From assembly GCA_027625915.1 (NCBI GenBank), contig JANTQA010000033.1, positions 5,828,001 to 5,892,000 of the forward strand: 64,000 nucleotides of DNA, read 5' to 3'. The stretch's first letter is position 1, and each line of letters begins with the position of its first letter. The notes under the pieces were generated by a model, which had not been told where the DNA came from, did not search any database, and saw only the letters and a list, made by a program, of their open reading frames with translations. The stretch comes from Anaeramoeba flamelloides. Taxonomy: Eukaryota > Metamonada > Anaeramoebidae. Both the position numbers and the translations under genes were made by a program. Positions 22,107 through 34,625 of this stretch are shown here, piece after piece.

Positions 22107-24536
22107 GAAAACAATTTAGATTATTTCATCACAAATAATAAAATTTTAAAAAAAAATAAATCAATTTCTATTAAAAATACAATTAGTGACCATAACGCAA
22201 TATTAAATCAATTTAATATTAATAAAAAATGGGAAATTAAAAAAAAACATATTGTATAAAAGATGTATTTAATTTTCAAAAAAAATTTCAATCTATTTTT
22301 TAAAAATAATAATTATAAAGTAACAGAATCTATCTTCAAAAAGTTTAAAAAAAACAATTTATAATGAAAGATAGAGTAGTTTTGAATATACCTAAAAATG
22401 AATTAAAATTATTTAGTTTGATTAACAGAGTTTATGATAATAAAGAGTTGATAAAAGAAATTAAAGATAGAAATAATAATAAGTATCGAAAACTAATTGA
22501 TCAAATTAATATGGAATTCGAAAGTAATTATAATTTTTGGAAAAAACTTAGCCGGATAAGAGAATCTTCAAAAAAAAATGATTTTAAATAATAATAATTT
22601 GGAAAAATCCTATTTTAATTATGTCAAATCAATAAGTAAAAAACCAAAAAAATATATAATAAATTTTATAAAAAATTATTATTTAGATAAAGAAAATTTA
22701 TTTGATTTAGAAATTAAAGAAATATTCTCAGTTGCCAAAATCGAAGAATTAATTAAATATCAGAAAAATAAATCAGTTCAAGATTTTGACAAAAATTAAA
22801 CATTATAAATCAAGTAAAAATCAAAGTAACGAATTTTATTTAAATTATGAAAATTTTCTAATTACAATTCAAAAAATATTTCTAAATTGGATACAAGATA
22901 TTTCTCAAAAAAAATATTAATTTTATCAAAAAAAGAAATATATTATTCATTCATAAATCAGGAGATGAGGGTGTCCCACTTAATTATCGACCCATTTCCA
23001 TAAACAAAACACTCCCAAGATTTTTTCTTAAATTATTATATGCTGGGATACAAGAATCTTGGGACATAGTATCAAAAAAACAATTTGGATTTAAGAAAAA
23101 ATTAGATACACGGATTGCTGTTTTGAATTTATTATATAAATATAAAAAAATTATACAAAAAACAAAGAAAAATGAAAATGTATATATAGTTACAATTGAT
23201 ATTCAAAAATGATTTGACTCTATTCATCATTCATTGATTTATCACTCAATTAAAAAATTTATCAAAAATGAAATTTTAAAAATGTTTCTACTTGCTTATT
23301 ACTCAAAGGAAGGAATAGGTGTTTACCAAGGAGATCCATTATCTCCTCTATTATTTGGTTTTATTTCTCATTTTCTTTTAGAAAAAATCAATTCACTAGC
23401 AATACACGTACAGATGTTTGCTGATGATTTGATATTAATAATGAAAGGATCAATGATTGAAATAAATTATCAATTACAAAAAAATATATAAAATAATAAA
23501 AGATTTTGGAATGAATCGAAATGATGATAAAACAAAAAAAAACCCTAATTCCAAAAGAAATTTTATATCTTGGTATTTGGTTAGATAAAAAAAACTCATC
23601 TAAAATTTAACTTTGATAAGGTCAATAATAATTTTGAAAAAATCCTACATATTTTTAAAGAAAGGAATTTTTCTAATGGGTTAAAAATTCAATTCTTTAA
23701 GCCGTTTTACATAGTCAACTATTATATGGGTTGGAGATATTTGACTTTACAGAATCCGATTTCAAAAAAATTGATATTTGGATTAATAAGAAAATCACAG
23801 AATCGCTTTTAATAAACCCACATTCCCCAAGACTTATCTATAAAACTGAAGCAAAAATTGATTTGGTAAGAATCACAATTTACAAAAGAAAATTCAAATT
23901 AATTCAAAAATTAAAAATTTTGGGATTTGATAAATTAATAAATCTTCTCCCCTTCAGAGAAAAAGAAACAGAAAACATTAATTGGAAAGCTCGAAATTTA
24001 AAAAGAATTAGAATCTGAACTCGAAGTTTACAGAATTAATCAATTAAAAAATAGTCCAAGTTGGAAAGTACAAAATTATTTGAAAATAATTTTGATACAG
24101 GGAAATATTAACAAACAGCAAAAATATTTAAAATGGAAGGGTTCAACTTCTATTCTAAAGTTAAGAAATTATACAAATTATCTTAATAGATATTCTTATT
24201 TTATGAACAAAAATAAATCACAATTTTGTCAATTGTGTAAAATAAATAAAGATTGGGATATCATTGAAGATTTGGATCATTTTCTCTGGAACTGCCCAGC
24301 CTATGAAAATAATCGGAAAATCTGGATTTCTGAATTAGAAAAAAATAATTTTTCACTTATTTTAAATAATAATAATATTTATAATATATTATTAATAAAC
24401 AAGATTCAATATCTTTATTAGCTTTAGTAGATAATAAGAGTATGTTTGAATCTATTATACGATTTCTAAATTCAAGTTTAGGAATTCGGGCAAACAAGAG
24501 GAATTCTAAAAGCCTCCCTTAAATTACAATAAAAAA
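22107..24536 (+). mobile_element. 5'-truncated LINE, LINE-D, inserted in duplication copy 2
   Basis: The best-preserved LINE here. It begins in the end of an APE-type endonuclease (TISDHNAILNQF, about 22179-22215; SDHxA is the EN hallmark). A spacer follows, then reverse transcriptase: PLNYRPISINK (~22975-23010), FGFKKKLDTR, QGDPLSPLLFGFISHF (~23325-23375) and FADDLILIMKG (~23415-23450). Then come the SPRLIYKTEAKID region (~23823-23865) and a C-terminal zinc knuckle CQLCK...DHFLWNCPAY (~24232-24303). Target duplication AAAGTTTTATAGTTTT lies at 22091-22106 and 24537-24552, and the empty site is still readable in copy 1 near 12725-12742. Several stops (one TGA at ~23211 in the IQK-FDSIHH motif) and frame changes make it inactive. 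The EN+RT+knuckle order fits L1/Jockey-like lineages. Confidence 0.92.
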
Positions 24537-26866
24537 AAAGTTTTATAGTTTTTAGAAAATTAAAAAATTTAGAAAAAAACAAAAAATATAAAATCATTGA
24601 TTTAATACATATATTTTATTCGATTTTTAAGTTAATATATGTTTTATTTTTATTGTTGTGACCAATTTTCCAACAATTTATTTTTTAGTATGTTGGAATT
24701 CAAGTTTAATTCAACATAACTTAATATAAGAGAAATTAAGTATCTTATCTGGTAATTCTGAAAACAAGGGTAATTTCACCCCAATATTATGAGAATATTA
24801 AAATAGATATAAACTATTTCAAGAATTTTATCAATTTTCAACATGATAGTATATATCCTTTCAAAATTCAGACCCAATTTCAACATTTTTCAAATTTCGT
24901 TTAATTGTTGATAGTTTTATGAGAACCGGTATGGGCAAAAAGCTGAAAAAAGAAAAAAACATTTTGAATTTATTTGAAAATTGTTGAAAGTTATATAAAT
25001 GAAAAATATATATTAGCTTACAAAAAACGTGAAACTGTTTTTCTGCAAGTAAAAATCCAAAAAATGTTTTGAATGAAACTTTTTTCAACCTTTAAATTTG
25101 GAAAAACTTTTAAAAATAAAGTAATAGAATTTTAATCTTTGAAATAAATTCTTCTAAATTGGATACAATTTGATAAAAAACAAAAGTATTTTGAATTAAA
25201 AAATATTTAACTCAGTTTTTGTTCCATTCTTGTTGTTCCTTAATTTTGAAAATTTCATTGTTCCAACCTCCATTTTTTTGGACATTCTAAATAAAGAATG
25301 ATTACAATTTGTTAAAATTTTAATATTGGATTTTGCCATTCCAAACATTATCAGTATTTTAAAAATAACAATGACAGATCTGTCAGTTCTTCCAAATATT
25401 AATTAAAGGCGTTTTATTTGAAAATATCTACAACCACTAAGCTCAAAAAACTAGAATAATTTTTATTCAACAATTAGCATTATATACCAAGTTAATTACA
25501 TTTCGGCCGAACTAATTTTGAGTCTTTGATTCGATTTAAATTCCATTTTTAAATTTATTTATCAAATCCAAAACTATATAAAAATCAATAGTAATTTTTT
25601 ACAAATAAAAAAAATCAAAAAGAAACAAAATTTTCAAATAGAGAAATGAAAAATAATCTCAAAAACTCATAACTAATAACAATTATAACACCACACTTCT
25701 GAAATTATTGATTTAGTTTTGGAATATTTTAAAGATAAGACGAATTAATTACCAAATGATGAAATAGTAAAAATTTACAATGACAGTTTAACTTTGTTTG
25801 ACTTTAAAAAAAGTATTTCTTACTTGAGTAACCAACTCATTAAAGAGAAGAAACTCACCCCAAGAATTTATTTCTTGACAAAAATAACAAAATATTTCCA
25901 AACAATAGGAAAACTGAATAGAAATTTGAATTCTCCTTTATTTCATTTTTTTATTGTTTATTTCAAAAAAAGATTTTTCTTTTGAATTAAATTATTTCTT
26001 GGAAAAGAAAAAAAAATACAATCAAATTCTAATTAAACATGAGGTAAATATAATTATTTTTAGATTTAAACTTTCTCTTTTTGTTTTAATTCTTTTTTTT
26101 ACAAAACTAATGAAAACAAAAAAAAAAGCCCAAAGGATCGTGAAAAAGAAAGAATCAAAACAAAAAGCTGAACAAAAATGAATTTAACTTTATTGTTTTT
26201 GAACTTTTTTTTCAATTCACCAAGACAAAATAAAATAAAAAAATTTTGATACGAAAATTTTTGTTATTTCATTTAATCGATTCAACAAAAAAGATCTCTT
26301 CCTTCCATGGAGAACAGCTTTCATTAAAATTTATATTCACTTAAACACAATAGTCTTTTAATTTACTTGCTCATTTTTTGTTTTTACAATAATCCCAAAG
26401 ATTCTTTTTTCACTTTTCTTGATTCTTTACACTTTTAAAGCTGTTTTCTGGTTGATTATTAACTTTTTTTTAAAATATTTTTCTTGTTTTTTCTTTTTAT
26501 ATTCGAAACAATCAAAAAGAGTTTCATTTTTTCTTTTTTTTTTGTTTTATTTTTTGATAAAAAAAGAACCACTTCTATTAAAACAAATTTACTTTCCCTT
26601 GAAATATACATTAAATAATTACAAACAACAAAATATCAAAAAATAATCAAATGATTTATTCAAATAATTTTTTTTTTAAGAGTCTTTTCATTCTGAAATT
26701 ATTATTTGAAGTGGATGAAAAAACTTCATATTTTAAATTTTCAAAAACATCCAAATGAATTCTGCTTTAAATTTTCTTTGTAAATTTTCTAAAATGGTTT
26801 TTTAATTTGATTTTATTTTTTTTTTTTTTTTGGTTTTTATTAATACAACTTTTTGAACATTAAAAT

Positions 26867-28721
26867 ATGAATAATAGTAATAATAACAAGAAGATAATCT
26901 GTGCAATTGATTTTGGCACTTCAAGAACTGGAGCCGCCTGGATGGTTTCAATTGACAATATCTCAAGAAATCAAATCGGTCCAACTGATGTAACTAGAAT
27001 AGAATTGGATCCAAAAGATAAAAACCTCAAAACCTCAACAGCTATTCTATTTAAAAAAACCAATTCAAATAAATGGGAACCTTTTTTATTTGGAAAATCA
27101 GCTGAATCAAAATATCTAAGAATAAAACAAAAAGAAATGAAAAATTATCAATTCTTCAAAAATTTCAAAAATGAAACTATATCAAAATAATTCATTAAAC
27201 CTTAAAATCCAATCTTACTCTGGGGAAGAATGGGAGTTTACAAAAGTCTTATCTGGAGTGTTCAAATTTATTAATCAAAAATTTGTTGAATCTGTAAAAA
27301 ATATTAATTCAAAGATTAATCTAAGTATTAATAATGATACAACCCAATGGGTTTTAACTGTGCCTGCAATTTGGGAAGACAAAGCCAAAGAAATCATGAG
27401 AAGAGCATTTTATAAAGCAGGACTGATCTCAAGTAAAAAATCACCAAATTTATTATTTTGTTATGAACCTGAAGTTGCTGCAATAGATTTTTTCCAAGAC
27501 CAAAGAAACCAATTAAGCCAATTTAATAATAAAAAATTGTTAGTTGTTGATGCAGGAGGCGGAACAATTGATATCACATTGATGAAACCAACAATTGTCA
27601 ATAATGAAATTCAAGAATTTGAAATCTTGATGATTCCCAAAGGAGGAGATTTTGGTTCCATTTATATTGATCAAGAATTCCAAAAATTTTTCCAAAGTTT
27701 TTTGAATTTAAATGATAATCAATTCAAAGAATTAAAAAATGCTTCTCCAAAAGGTTTTTTGAAATTATCAAATCAATGGGAATCACTTAAAATGGGAATT
27801 CAAAGTAATGAGATGACTGAAAATGATTCTCACTTGATTGAAATATCATTGGATATTAGAAAATATCTAAAAAAACAATTCCGAATAAAGGATTTTGAAG
27901 CTTTGACTGATCAATTTAATCAAAGAAATCGAAATTCAGGTTTATCGAGAATTAAATGGGACGAAGACGAAGATAGTTTGATAATTTTGGGAGACCGAAT
28001 AAAATCTTTTTTTCAAAAACCTATCCAAAAATTACGAAATTATTTAAATAATTTAAAACAAACCTCAGAAATATTCAAACAAACTGAAATTGTATTTTTC
28101 ACTGGAGGGCTATCAAATAGTGATTATTTTCGAAAATCAGTCAAGAAACAATTAGGGAATAATTATCAATATTGTAAATCCCCTTACCCAGATAAATCAA
28201 TTCTTTATGGAGCTGTTATTTTTGGTTTTGACCCAAATATCGTATCAATTCGAAGATCTCAATTTACTTATGGAGATATAATTTGGCCTATCTTTAACCC
28301 AGAAATTCATGACAAAAATAGAAAAACCATTATCAAAAATGATAATAATCAAGAAATTGAACATTGTAATGATGTTTTTGATCCAATTCTTTTTAAAGGT
28401 GATGTAATTATATTATCAGAACCAATATTAAAAGTTTTTCATCCAGTTTATGAAAACCAAAAGGCTGTAAAATTCAAAATTGTAAGAACAACTAAAAAAT
28501 GGGATCCAAAAAAGAAATCTCTTTATATTGATTCTCAAGGTGTCCAAAAAATGGGATCAGTAACAGTCCCATTACCTCAATCAAATATTTCTCGAAATGA
28601 ACAAGAAGTTGAAGTTGCTTTCCATTTTGCAACAACAGAAATCAAAATATTTATGAAATATCTTCCTGATCCAACAATAACACGACAATTAACTTTGAGT
28701 TACGATCAAACTGAAAATTGA
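26867..28721 (+). pseudogene. HSPA12-like Hsp70, second copy with one frameshift
   Basis: Same gene as 15294-17147. The frame opened at 26867 is broken by one extra A in an A run (TTCAAAAATGAAAC at ~27163-27176, where copy 1 has TTCAAAATGAAAC), so translation would end at 27188-27190. The remaining 516 codons stay open from the internal ATG at 27171 to TGA 28721, which would drop the phosphate-1 loop. All other ATPase motifs are intact. Most residues equal copy 1, but two patches differ sharply: about 27875-27935 (QFRIKDFEALTDQFNQRNR replaces TNSALNVEDLVNQFNKMDQ), and about 28270-28480 (for example GDIIWPIFNPE replaces GIISSIRFNPE). The break may be a true recent mutation or a homopolymer error in the assembly; the long clean frame after it favours a recent or artefactual event. 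Confidence 0.8.
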
Positions 28722-29154
28722 TTTTTATTCTTTTTTTCCTCCTCAAAAGCAATCTTTGTTTTTTTTTTGTCTCTTTTTATTCTTTACATACCTCTTATTC
28801 TTTTCATTCCATATATTTTTATTTTAACTCTCTTTGTTTTTCCTTTTTTTCTTTTCTAGTACTATATATTTCATTCTTGATTTGTTTTTTAAAACAATTT
28901 TACAATTCAATGATCAAATTTTTATTTCAATTCTTGGTTTTTTAATGGAAGCTCATTTAAATCCAACTATAAAAAATCTCAATAAAATTTTAGAATAGAT
29001 AACCAATGTGAGTATCTAATAACTTTTCATTGAAGGGCTGAAAGGGTTTGATTCACATTTCGAACTAATAAAAAAAGTTTTCATTTTAATTTTGTAAGAG
29101 TTTTGAATTCCAAAATTTTGCCATTAGTTTTTTCGAAATTCAAAAGAATAAAGA

Positions 29155-30260
29155 AAAATCATCGATTTTATTTTATTTTATTTTGTTTTAATTTGAAGCG
29201 AAGAAATTAATTTCCTCTTACTGTCCTAATTCCTAAAATTTTGAAATTTCAATAAAGAATTATAATTCTCTTTATCATTAACTAATGATAACATAAATTA
29301 TAATTCTTTATTTTGAAGAATATCAAAGATATTATTCTTTGTAATATTTGCTTATTATATTTAAATATTTGTATTTAATCTTAAATCCACATTATTTGAT
29401 GTTCTTTATAGAATGGACAGTGCCATAAATATGATTGATATCTTCAACGATTTCTAAGTTGAAATATTTTTTGCATAAGTTGAAAGATTTTGTTTTTGTT
29501 TTATTCTTATCATTAACATAAGAATATCTATTTAGATAATTTGTGAAATTTCTTAGTTTTAAGATGGAAGTTGAGTCCTTCCATTTTAAATATTTTTGTT
29601 GTTTGTTTATATTGTTATTGTATCTAATAATTTTCAAATATTCCTGACCTTTCCACCTAGTGCTTTTTTTTAATTAATTAATTTAATAATTATCTAATTC
29701 AATTTCTGACACATTTAATGTTTTTGAGTTCTAATTAATATTTTATGAGTCTTTTTCAATAAAATGAAGAGTTGAAATATATTTATCAAAACAGTGGATC
29801 TTTAAAAGTGAATTAACTTTCAGCTTTTTTTCTATTTTTTTTTTTCCACATTGATTAATGTTTGCTTCAGTTACATAAATAATCTTGGGTTATCTTGATT
29901 AAAGTCTTAATGGAATTTTGTAATTGTGTTATTTACCTATATATCTATGTTTTTATAATCTTTTTCTGTTGCTTCAAATATTTCTAATGTATAAAACCTG
30001 ATTGTAGAAAAATTCTTTTAATAAATGTTTTTTTAATCCATTTGTACATTTTTTAAGATATTTGTTCCTTATTAAAAACTGTGTTATAATTTTTCTTCTT
30101 TAAATTTGAAGTTGGAAACTAAGTGTTTGTTTATCTAGCCAAATATTAAAATATAATATATCTTTTGGAATGAAAGTTTTATTTTTTTTTTATGATTTTC
30201 TTTTATTACAAATCTCTCTAATTTTTTTATAAAATTTTTTCTACTTTTTTTTTTATTGAG
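29155..30260 (-). mobile_element. LINE 3' portion, LINE-C duplicate
   Basis: Minus strand. The (AAAAT)n tail and zinc-knuckle part (29155-29556) are nearly identical to LINE-C because of the duplication. Upstream of ~29560 the sequence is still the same LINE family (NNINKQQKYLKWKDSTSILKL-like frame at 29392-29637, and a PKDILYFNIWLDK-like region at ~30130-30180), but it no longer matches 17960-18560 closely. So the edge of the near-identical tract falls within LINE sequence. Confidence 0.72.
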
Positions 30261-30639
30261 GTAATTTAAATCACAGAATATGTACCCTTTTACTAGTTTT
30301 TACCTTTCATGTATTTAAACCTAAAATCATAGATTTTTCAATTATTAATTAATGAAAATAATTTAAACTATCGATCTATCCTTTTTTAACATAGGTATAA
30401 CATATCCATATAAAGTTATAAATATTTTATATTAGTTATAAATATTCATAATTTAAATATGTATTATAAAGAAAATATTTGATGTTTTTTTTTGTTACAT
30501 AGTATTACCTATATAAGCAGTTAGTTAATGTTCTGAATTTTAGAATTGTTGAGCTTAATCAATCACTGAAATATTTTTGATTGATAAATATTTTTTTGAT
30601 TTTTTTTATATTAAAATAGTCAAATTAGGAATAAGGGAA

Positions 30640-31260
30640 TTGTCGTCAAGTACAGTAAAGTAATTATATTTTCTTGAAGGTTTTCTATTTTATATATAAA
30701 ATCGATTAATTGAGCAAATACGTAGAAAACTCAAGAAAAAATAATGGTGGTATTCCAAGAATTCAAAAGAATTTAGTAAAATCTAAGATTTTTGTTAATT
30801 CTTTCAAATTCAAGAAAACACAATGATTTATTATTATTATTATTAGTATTTTTTATTAAAATAAACCTGAAATTAAATAATTTTTCGATTTATTTTAGAG
30901 AAGAAAAAAACATAACGAAAAGTGTCTTGTGTTTTTTTTTTGCTTTTTGGAATAAAACTTGTTTCTAAAATTTATTAAAAAACTAACGGAAGTGTCCTGA
31001 GTATTCTGGAATTCAAAAGAATTGGGTGAAATCTTTGATTTTACTTAATTCTTTTGAATTCTTGAAAACCTAACAAAAGTGTCAGCCAAGTTCCTAGGTT
31101 TTCCAGAATTCAAAATAATTTAGAAAAAAATTAAGATTTTACTCTATTCTTATAAATCCTGGAAAACCTACCAGCAGTTTTTACTTTTTAAAAAAACCTA
31201 AAATTTCTTTAATTTTTTATTTATTTCAAAAATTAAAAAAAACCCTAAAGCAAAAATAAA
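30640..31260. repeat. Cluster of short modular hairpins (H2)
   Basis: Same word set as H1. The clearest hairpin is 31011-31058, where ATTCAAAAGAATTGGGTGAA pairs across a TTT centre with TTTACTTAATTCTTTTGAAT. Other words: AAAACCTAACAAAAGTGTC, CCTAGGTTTTCCAGAATTC and GGAAAACCTACCAGC. Non-coding. Confidence 0.6.
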
Positions 31261-34200
31261 AAAAAAATATTTTTTTCAATTTAAATCAATAAATAATTTT
31301 TAAATAGTCAAAATAATTGATTATCATTGAAAGATATTTATTAAATTTATAATACCTTTAAAATATTTGATTATAAACTCTTAACTGCGAAAAAAATAAT
31401 ATTCAATTTTAATTACTATTAAATTGGAAAAAAATCTAAAAGCAAAATAGGAACAGGAATTTCCAACTTTAATGGTTAAATATCCGTTTTTATTCATTCA
31501 AATGCAAGGAAGTATGTATATCATTTTCACCAGTAGTTCCACAATTGAAGATTTTTTTCATTTTGTATTGAAATAAATAGGAATTTTTACCGATCTTAAG
31601 CTATAATGTGAAGATTGCGATTTCTTTAGAGAAAGAAATATATATATATATATATATATAATATAAATATCCAATTTTGAATCTCCAGTGGGTACAAAAT
31701 AATGTACAGATTGGAGGAGCCAGGGATGGGTGAAGAAAAAAAGGATATTTTATTGAATTTTACCAAAAAACCGTACATATAAGACATGAAAAATAACCAA
31801 AAAAGTAAAATTCTGATATATTAGTTTTTTTTTTCTTTTTTTTTTTTGTCAATTTTAAAATGTATAATATAAATTTTTTTTCAAATAATTAGGAAAACAG
31901 TTAAAATTTTGCTAGTTTAACTATTTTATGAACTGTTTGTTGAAACATTTTTTTGAAATGCATATTTTTTTTCTATGGGTTTTGGTTTTCTTTTTGACAG
32001 TTTTTGAAAGATGATCATTTTGGACTATTTTAACTTCTGGTCTGTTGAAAATTTCCTTTTTTTATGTAAGCAAAGTGTGTTTCAAAAATTCAATTTTGAG
32101 ATCTTTTAAAAAAAATACAAAAAAATAAATTTCAGTAATTTTTAAAAAAAATGAATTGGATAGGGAACTAAGATATTTTCAAAAGATATCAAATGAAATT
32201 AAAATCAATAAAAAAAGACTTTGAACACCGGATAAAACCTCAGTATATTTTTTTTGGGTAATCTGAGAAAGTCACCAAAAAAATAGTCAACATATGTATT
32301 TTCGAAAAAAATAATAATGTGAACAAAAATCAATCAGAAGTTAGTCCTATCATAGTACTACTTTCGAAGAGAGAAAAATTCCCTTAATATTTTTTTTTCT
32401 AATACAAGAAAATAATTCTACTTTTTTAAAAAGAAATAAATATCTTGAAAAATAATTTTTTTATACAAGATCTTCTATCAAACAATAATGTTTATTATTG
32501 TCGGAGTTCTCAAAAAAATAAAAATTAGTAAATTTTTTATTTTTTTTTCAAAAATATTTTGATTCTATTCAATATTCCCAAAATACCCCAAAATTGAAAA
32601 TATCCGAAATTTTTTTCATAATTGTATTGTATTGATTTTTTAATTATCCTCTAAAATTGGACATTTATTCAAATTCAATTCTTTTGCTAATTTAAGTAAT
32701 GATCAATTTAATATTGGTTATTTAGTGGATCGGTTTGATTTCTAGGTAGATTACAGAAACCCCTTGGATTTCTTGTTAATTTTTTACATTCCGTATTTAG
32801 TATTGTCCTACCATGACATTTTTTTTAAAAAAATTTTCTTCCAAATAATCTCTAACTGGTATTTAAATGTTAATACATCACTTTTTATCAAATTAAAACT
32901 TTCAAAGGTTTTAATTCAAATTATTGTTTTTACCTTTTTTAAAACATAAAACTTTATCAATGTTTTAAAAAAGTTTGGAATTTTTTAAAATTTCTGTAAC
33001 AAATAACTTTGAGATTATCAGCTTTTCATAAATTTTCTTAAATTTTTTTTCTTTAATTTTTTTTCTTTAATTTTTTAAAGTGTCTAGCCAAGGGTGAATT
33101 TTTTTTTTTTTTTTCATAGTCAAAAATACAAATTATAACTAAAGATGATATCATCCAGTAAAAATCCTTTTTGTGCAAAAAAAATTCAATAATGAATGGT
33201 TTTAAATATTTATAGGATCTGAATGAAAAAAATGGATATAAAAAAAAACTATTCACCGGATACTAATTCCAAAATTTTAATATATATATAAAGTTTTTTA
33301 TATCCTTAAATCCAAAAATTCAAATTTAAAAAAAAAAAATCAAAGGATCAAAATTTCAAAAAAGTAAAATTCCAATAAACTCAAAAATTAATTTATCTGG
33401 TTTACTATTTCTAAATACTTTTAGTTTTACAATCGCTAAAACTGGGTAAAAAAAGATTATTTTGCATTATGTTTGATGAATTTATATTTTATTTCTGAAC
33501 TTTTCATTCTTTTAATTAATATGAATTTTAATAATAGTCCCAAAAGACAATTTTTAGTAATTATTTTTTTTTTTCACAAAATCTGAATTTATAAATTTAA
33601 GTCTAATAAGTTAGGATGTAAGAATAAAAAAAATGATTTGTGGGTTTTCAGTTGTTAATTTTATTTAATATTGATTTTATATGTGGCTTTGAAAAATTTT
33701 CTTTTTATTTAGGTAATTGAATAAAAGAGAAACTAAAATTTCAATTTAGAATTTAAAAATTCAAAATTCGAAATTCAAAATACTAGACATTTTATTATTC
33801 TTTGACTCATAAATAGGAATTTTGACAAAAAAAAAATAATTTCCTTTGTTTTAGCACTTTTGAATTACTATTAGACTGAATACAAAGCCTAAGATCGATC
33901 GTCCAAGAATCAAAATAATAATTTTCAACATCCAATAGATGATAATCATTTTTTCCAGTTTCATGCATTGTAATTCAATAATTTCTTCAATTTGAAATAA
34001 ATTGTTTTATTTTGGACCAAATACGAATTTATTCGATTTAATTCAATTTGCTATCATTCTCATTCACATATTTTTTTTAAGAGTTATGATTATATAATAA
34101 TTGTTAAGTTTAACTTATATTATAATAAAAAAAACTGAGAGAGATTAAAATTAGAGATTTCTTCTCTTTTATGATTTGATTTTGAATTTATTTTCCTTAA

Positions 34201-34429
34201 TAAAGCGAAAAAAAAATTATCTTTGTATAGAGATAAATAAAATAAAAATTAATAAAAGAAATTCGAAATATAGTAGAATTCTACTAGTTTGAAACCAAAG
34301 AAATATATCTTCTAATTTTTGTTTCTTGTTTAATATCAACTTTGTTTGTAGTGTTATTTACAAATTAATAAATGAAAATTTTTATTTCAATTTCCCAAAT
34401 GAATATTAATGATTACTGCTACAATCAAA
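31261..34429. other. Long spacer with a TA microsatellite, no gene seen
   Basis: More than 3 kb of AT-rich DNA without a credible frame. A (TA)n run lies at about 31639-31662, followed by a somewhat GC-richer stretch (~31680-31800) that I could not match to anything in the window. No RNA gene recognised. Confidence 0.4.
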
Positions 34430-34625
34430 TTAGCAGTGTGAAATTTTTTTCTCGGGGTTTACAAGAAGAAAGTTTAATTAATTGCCTATAAATATCATTT
34501 CTAAACGATGTTGTGAAGATCTTTTTGTTTTCTTATTACTTAAAAACGAAAAAAATATTTTGGAATGTGAACGAATAATTTTCATTTTTTAATGGGAAAA
34601 TAAGAGTAAAAGAATTTCTAGGTTT
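34430..34625 (+). repeat. Interspersed repeat (family U, single arm)
   Basis: Matches the right arm of the inverted-repeat element at 58960-59915 and, in reverse, 42835-43090. Landmarks are AAGAAAGTTTAATTAATT, GATGTTGTGAAGATCTTT, AATATTTTGGAATGTGAAC and GGGAAAATAAGAGTAA. Only one arm is present here. Confidence 0.55.

Larger units (their letters stand above)
21704..29560 (+). repeat. Segmental duplication around the Hsp70 gene, copy 2
   Basis: Direct copy of 12331-17960. It is longer only because LINE-D (22107-24536, plus a 16-bp target duplication) is inserted; subtracting that and allowing for the missing ~230-bp segment near 25460 gives the same ~5.6 kb. The 5' flank of the Hsp70 gene, the gene, its 3' flank and the attached LINE tail are nearly identical to copy 1. 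Confidence 0.9.
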
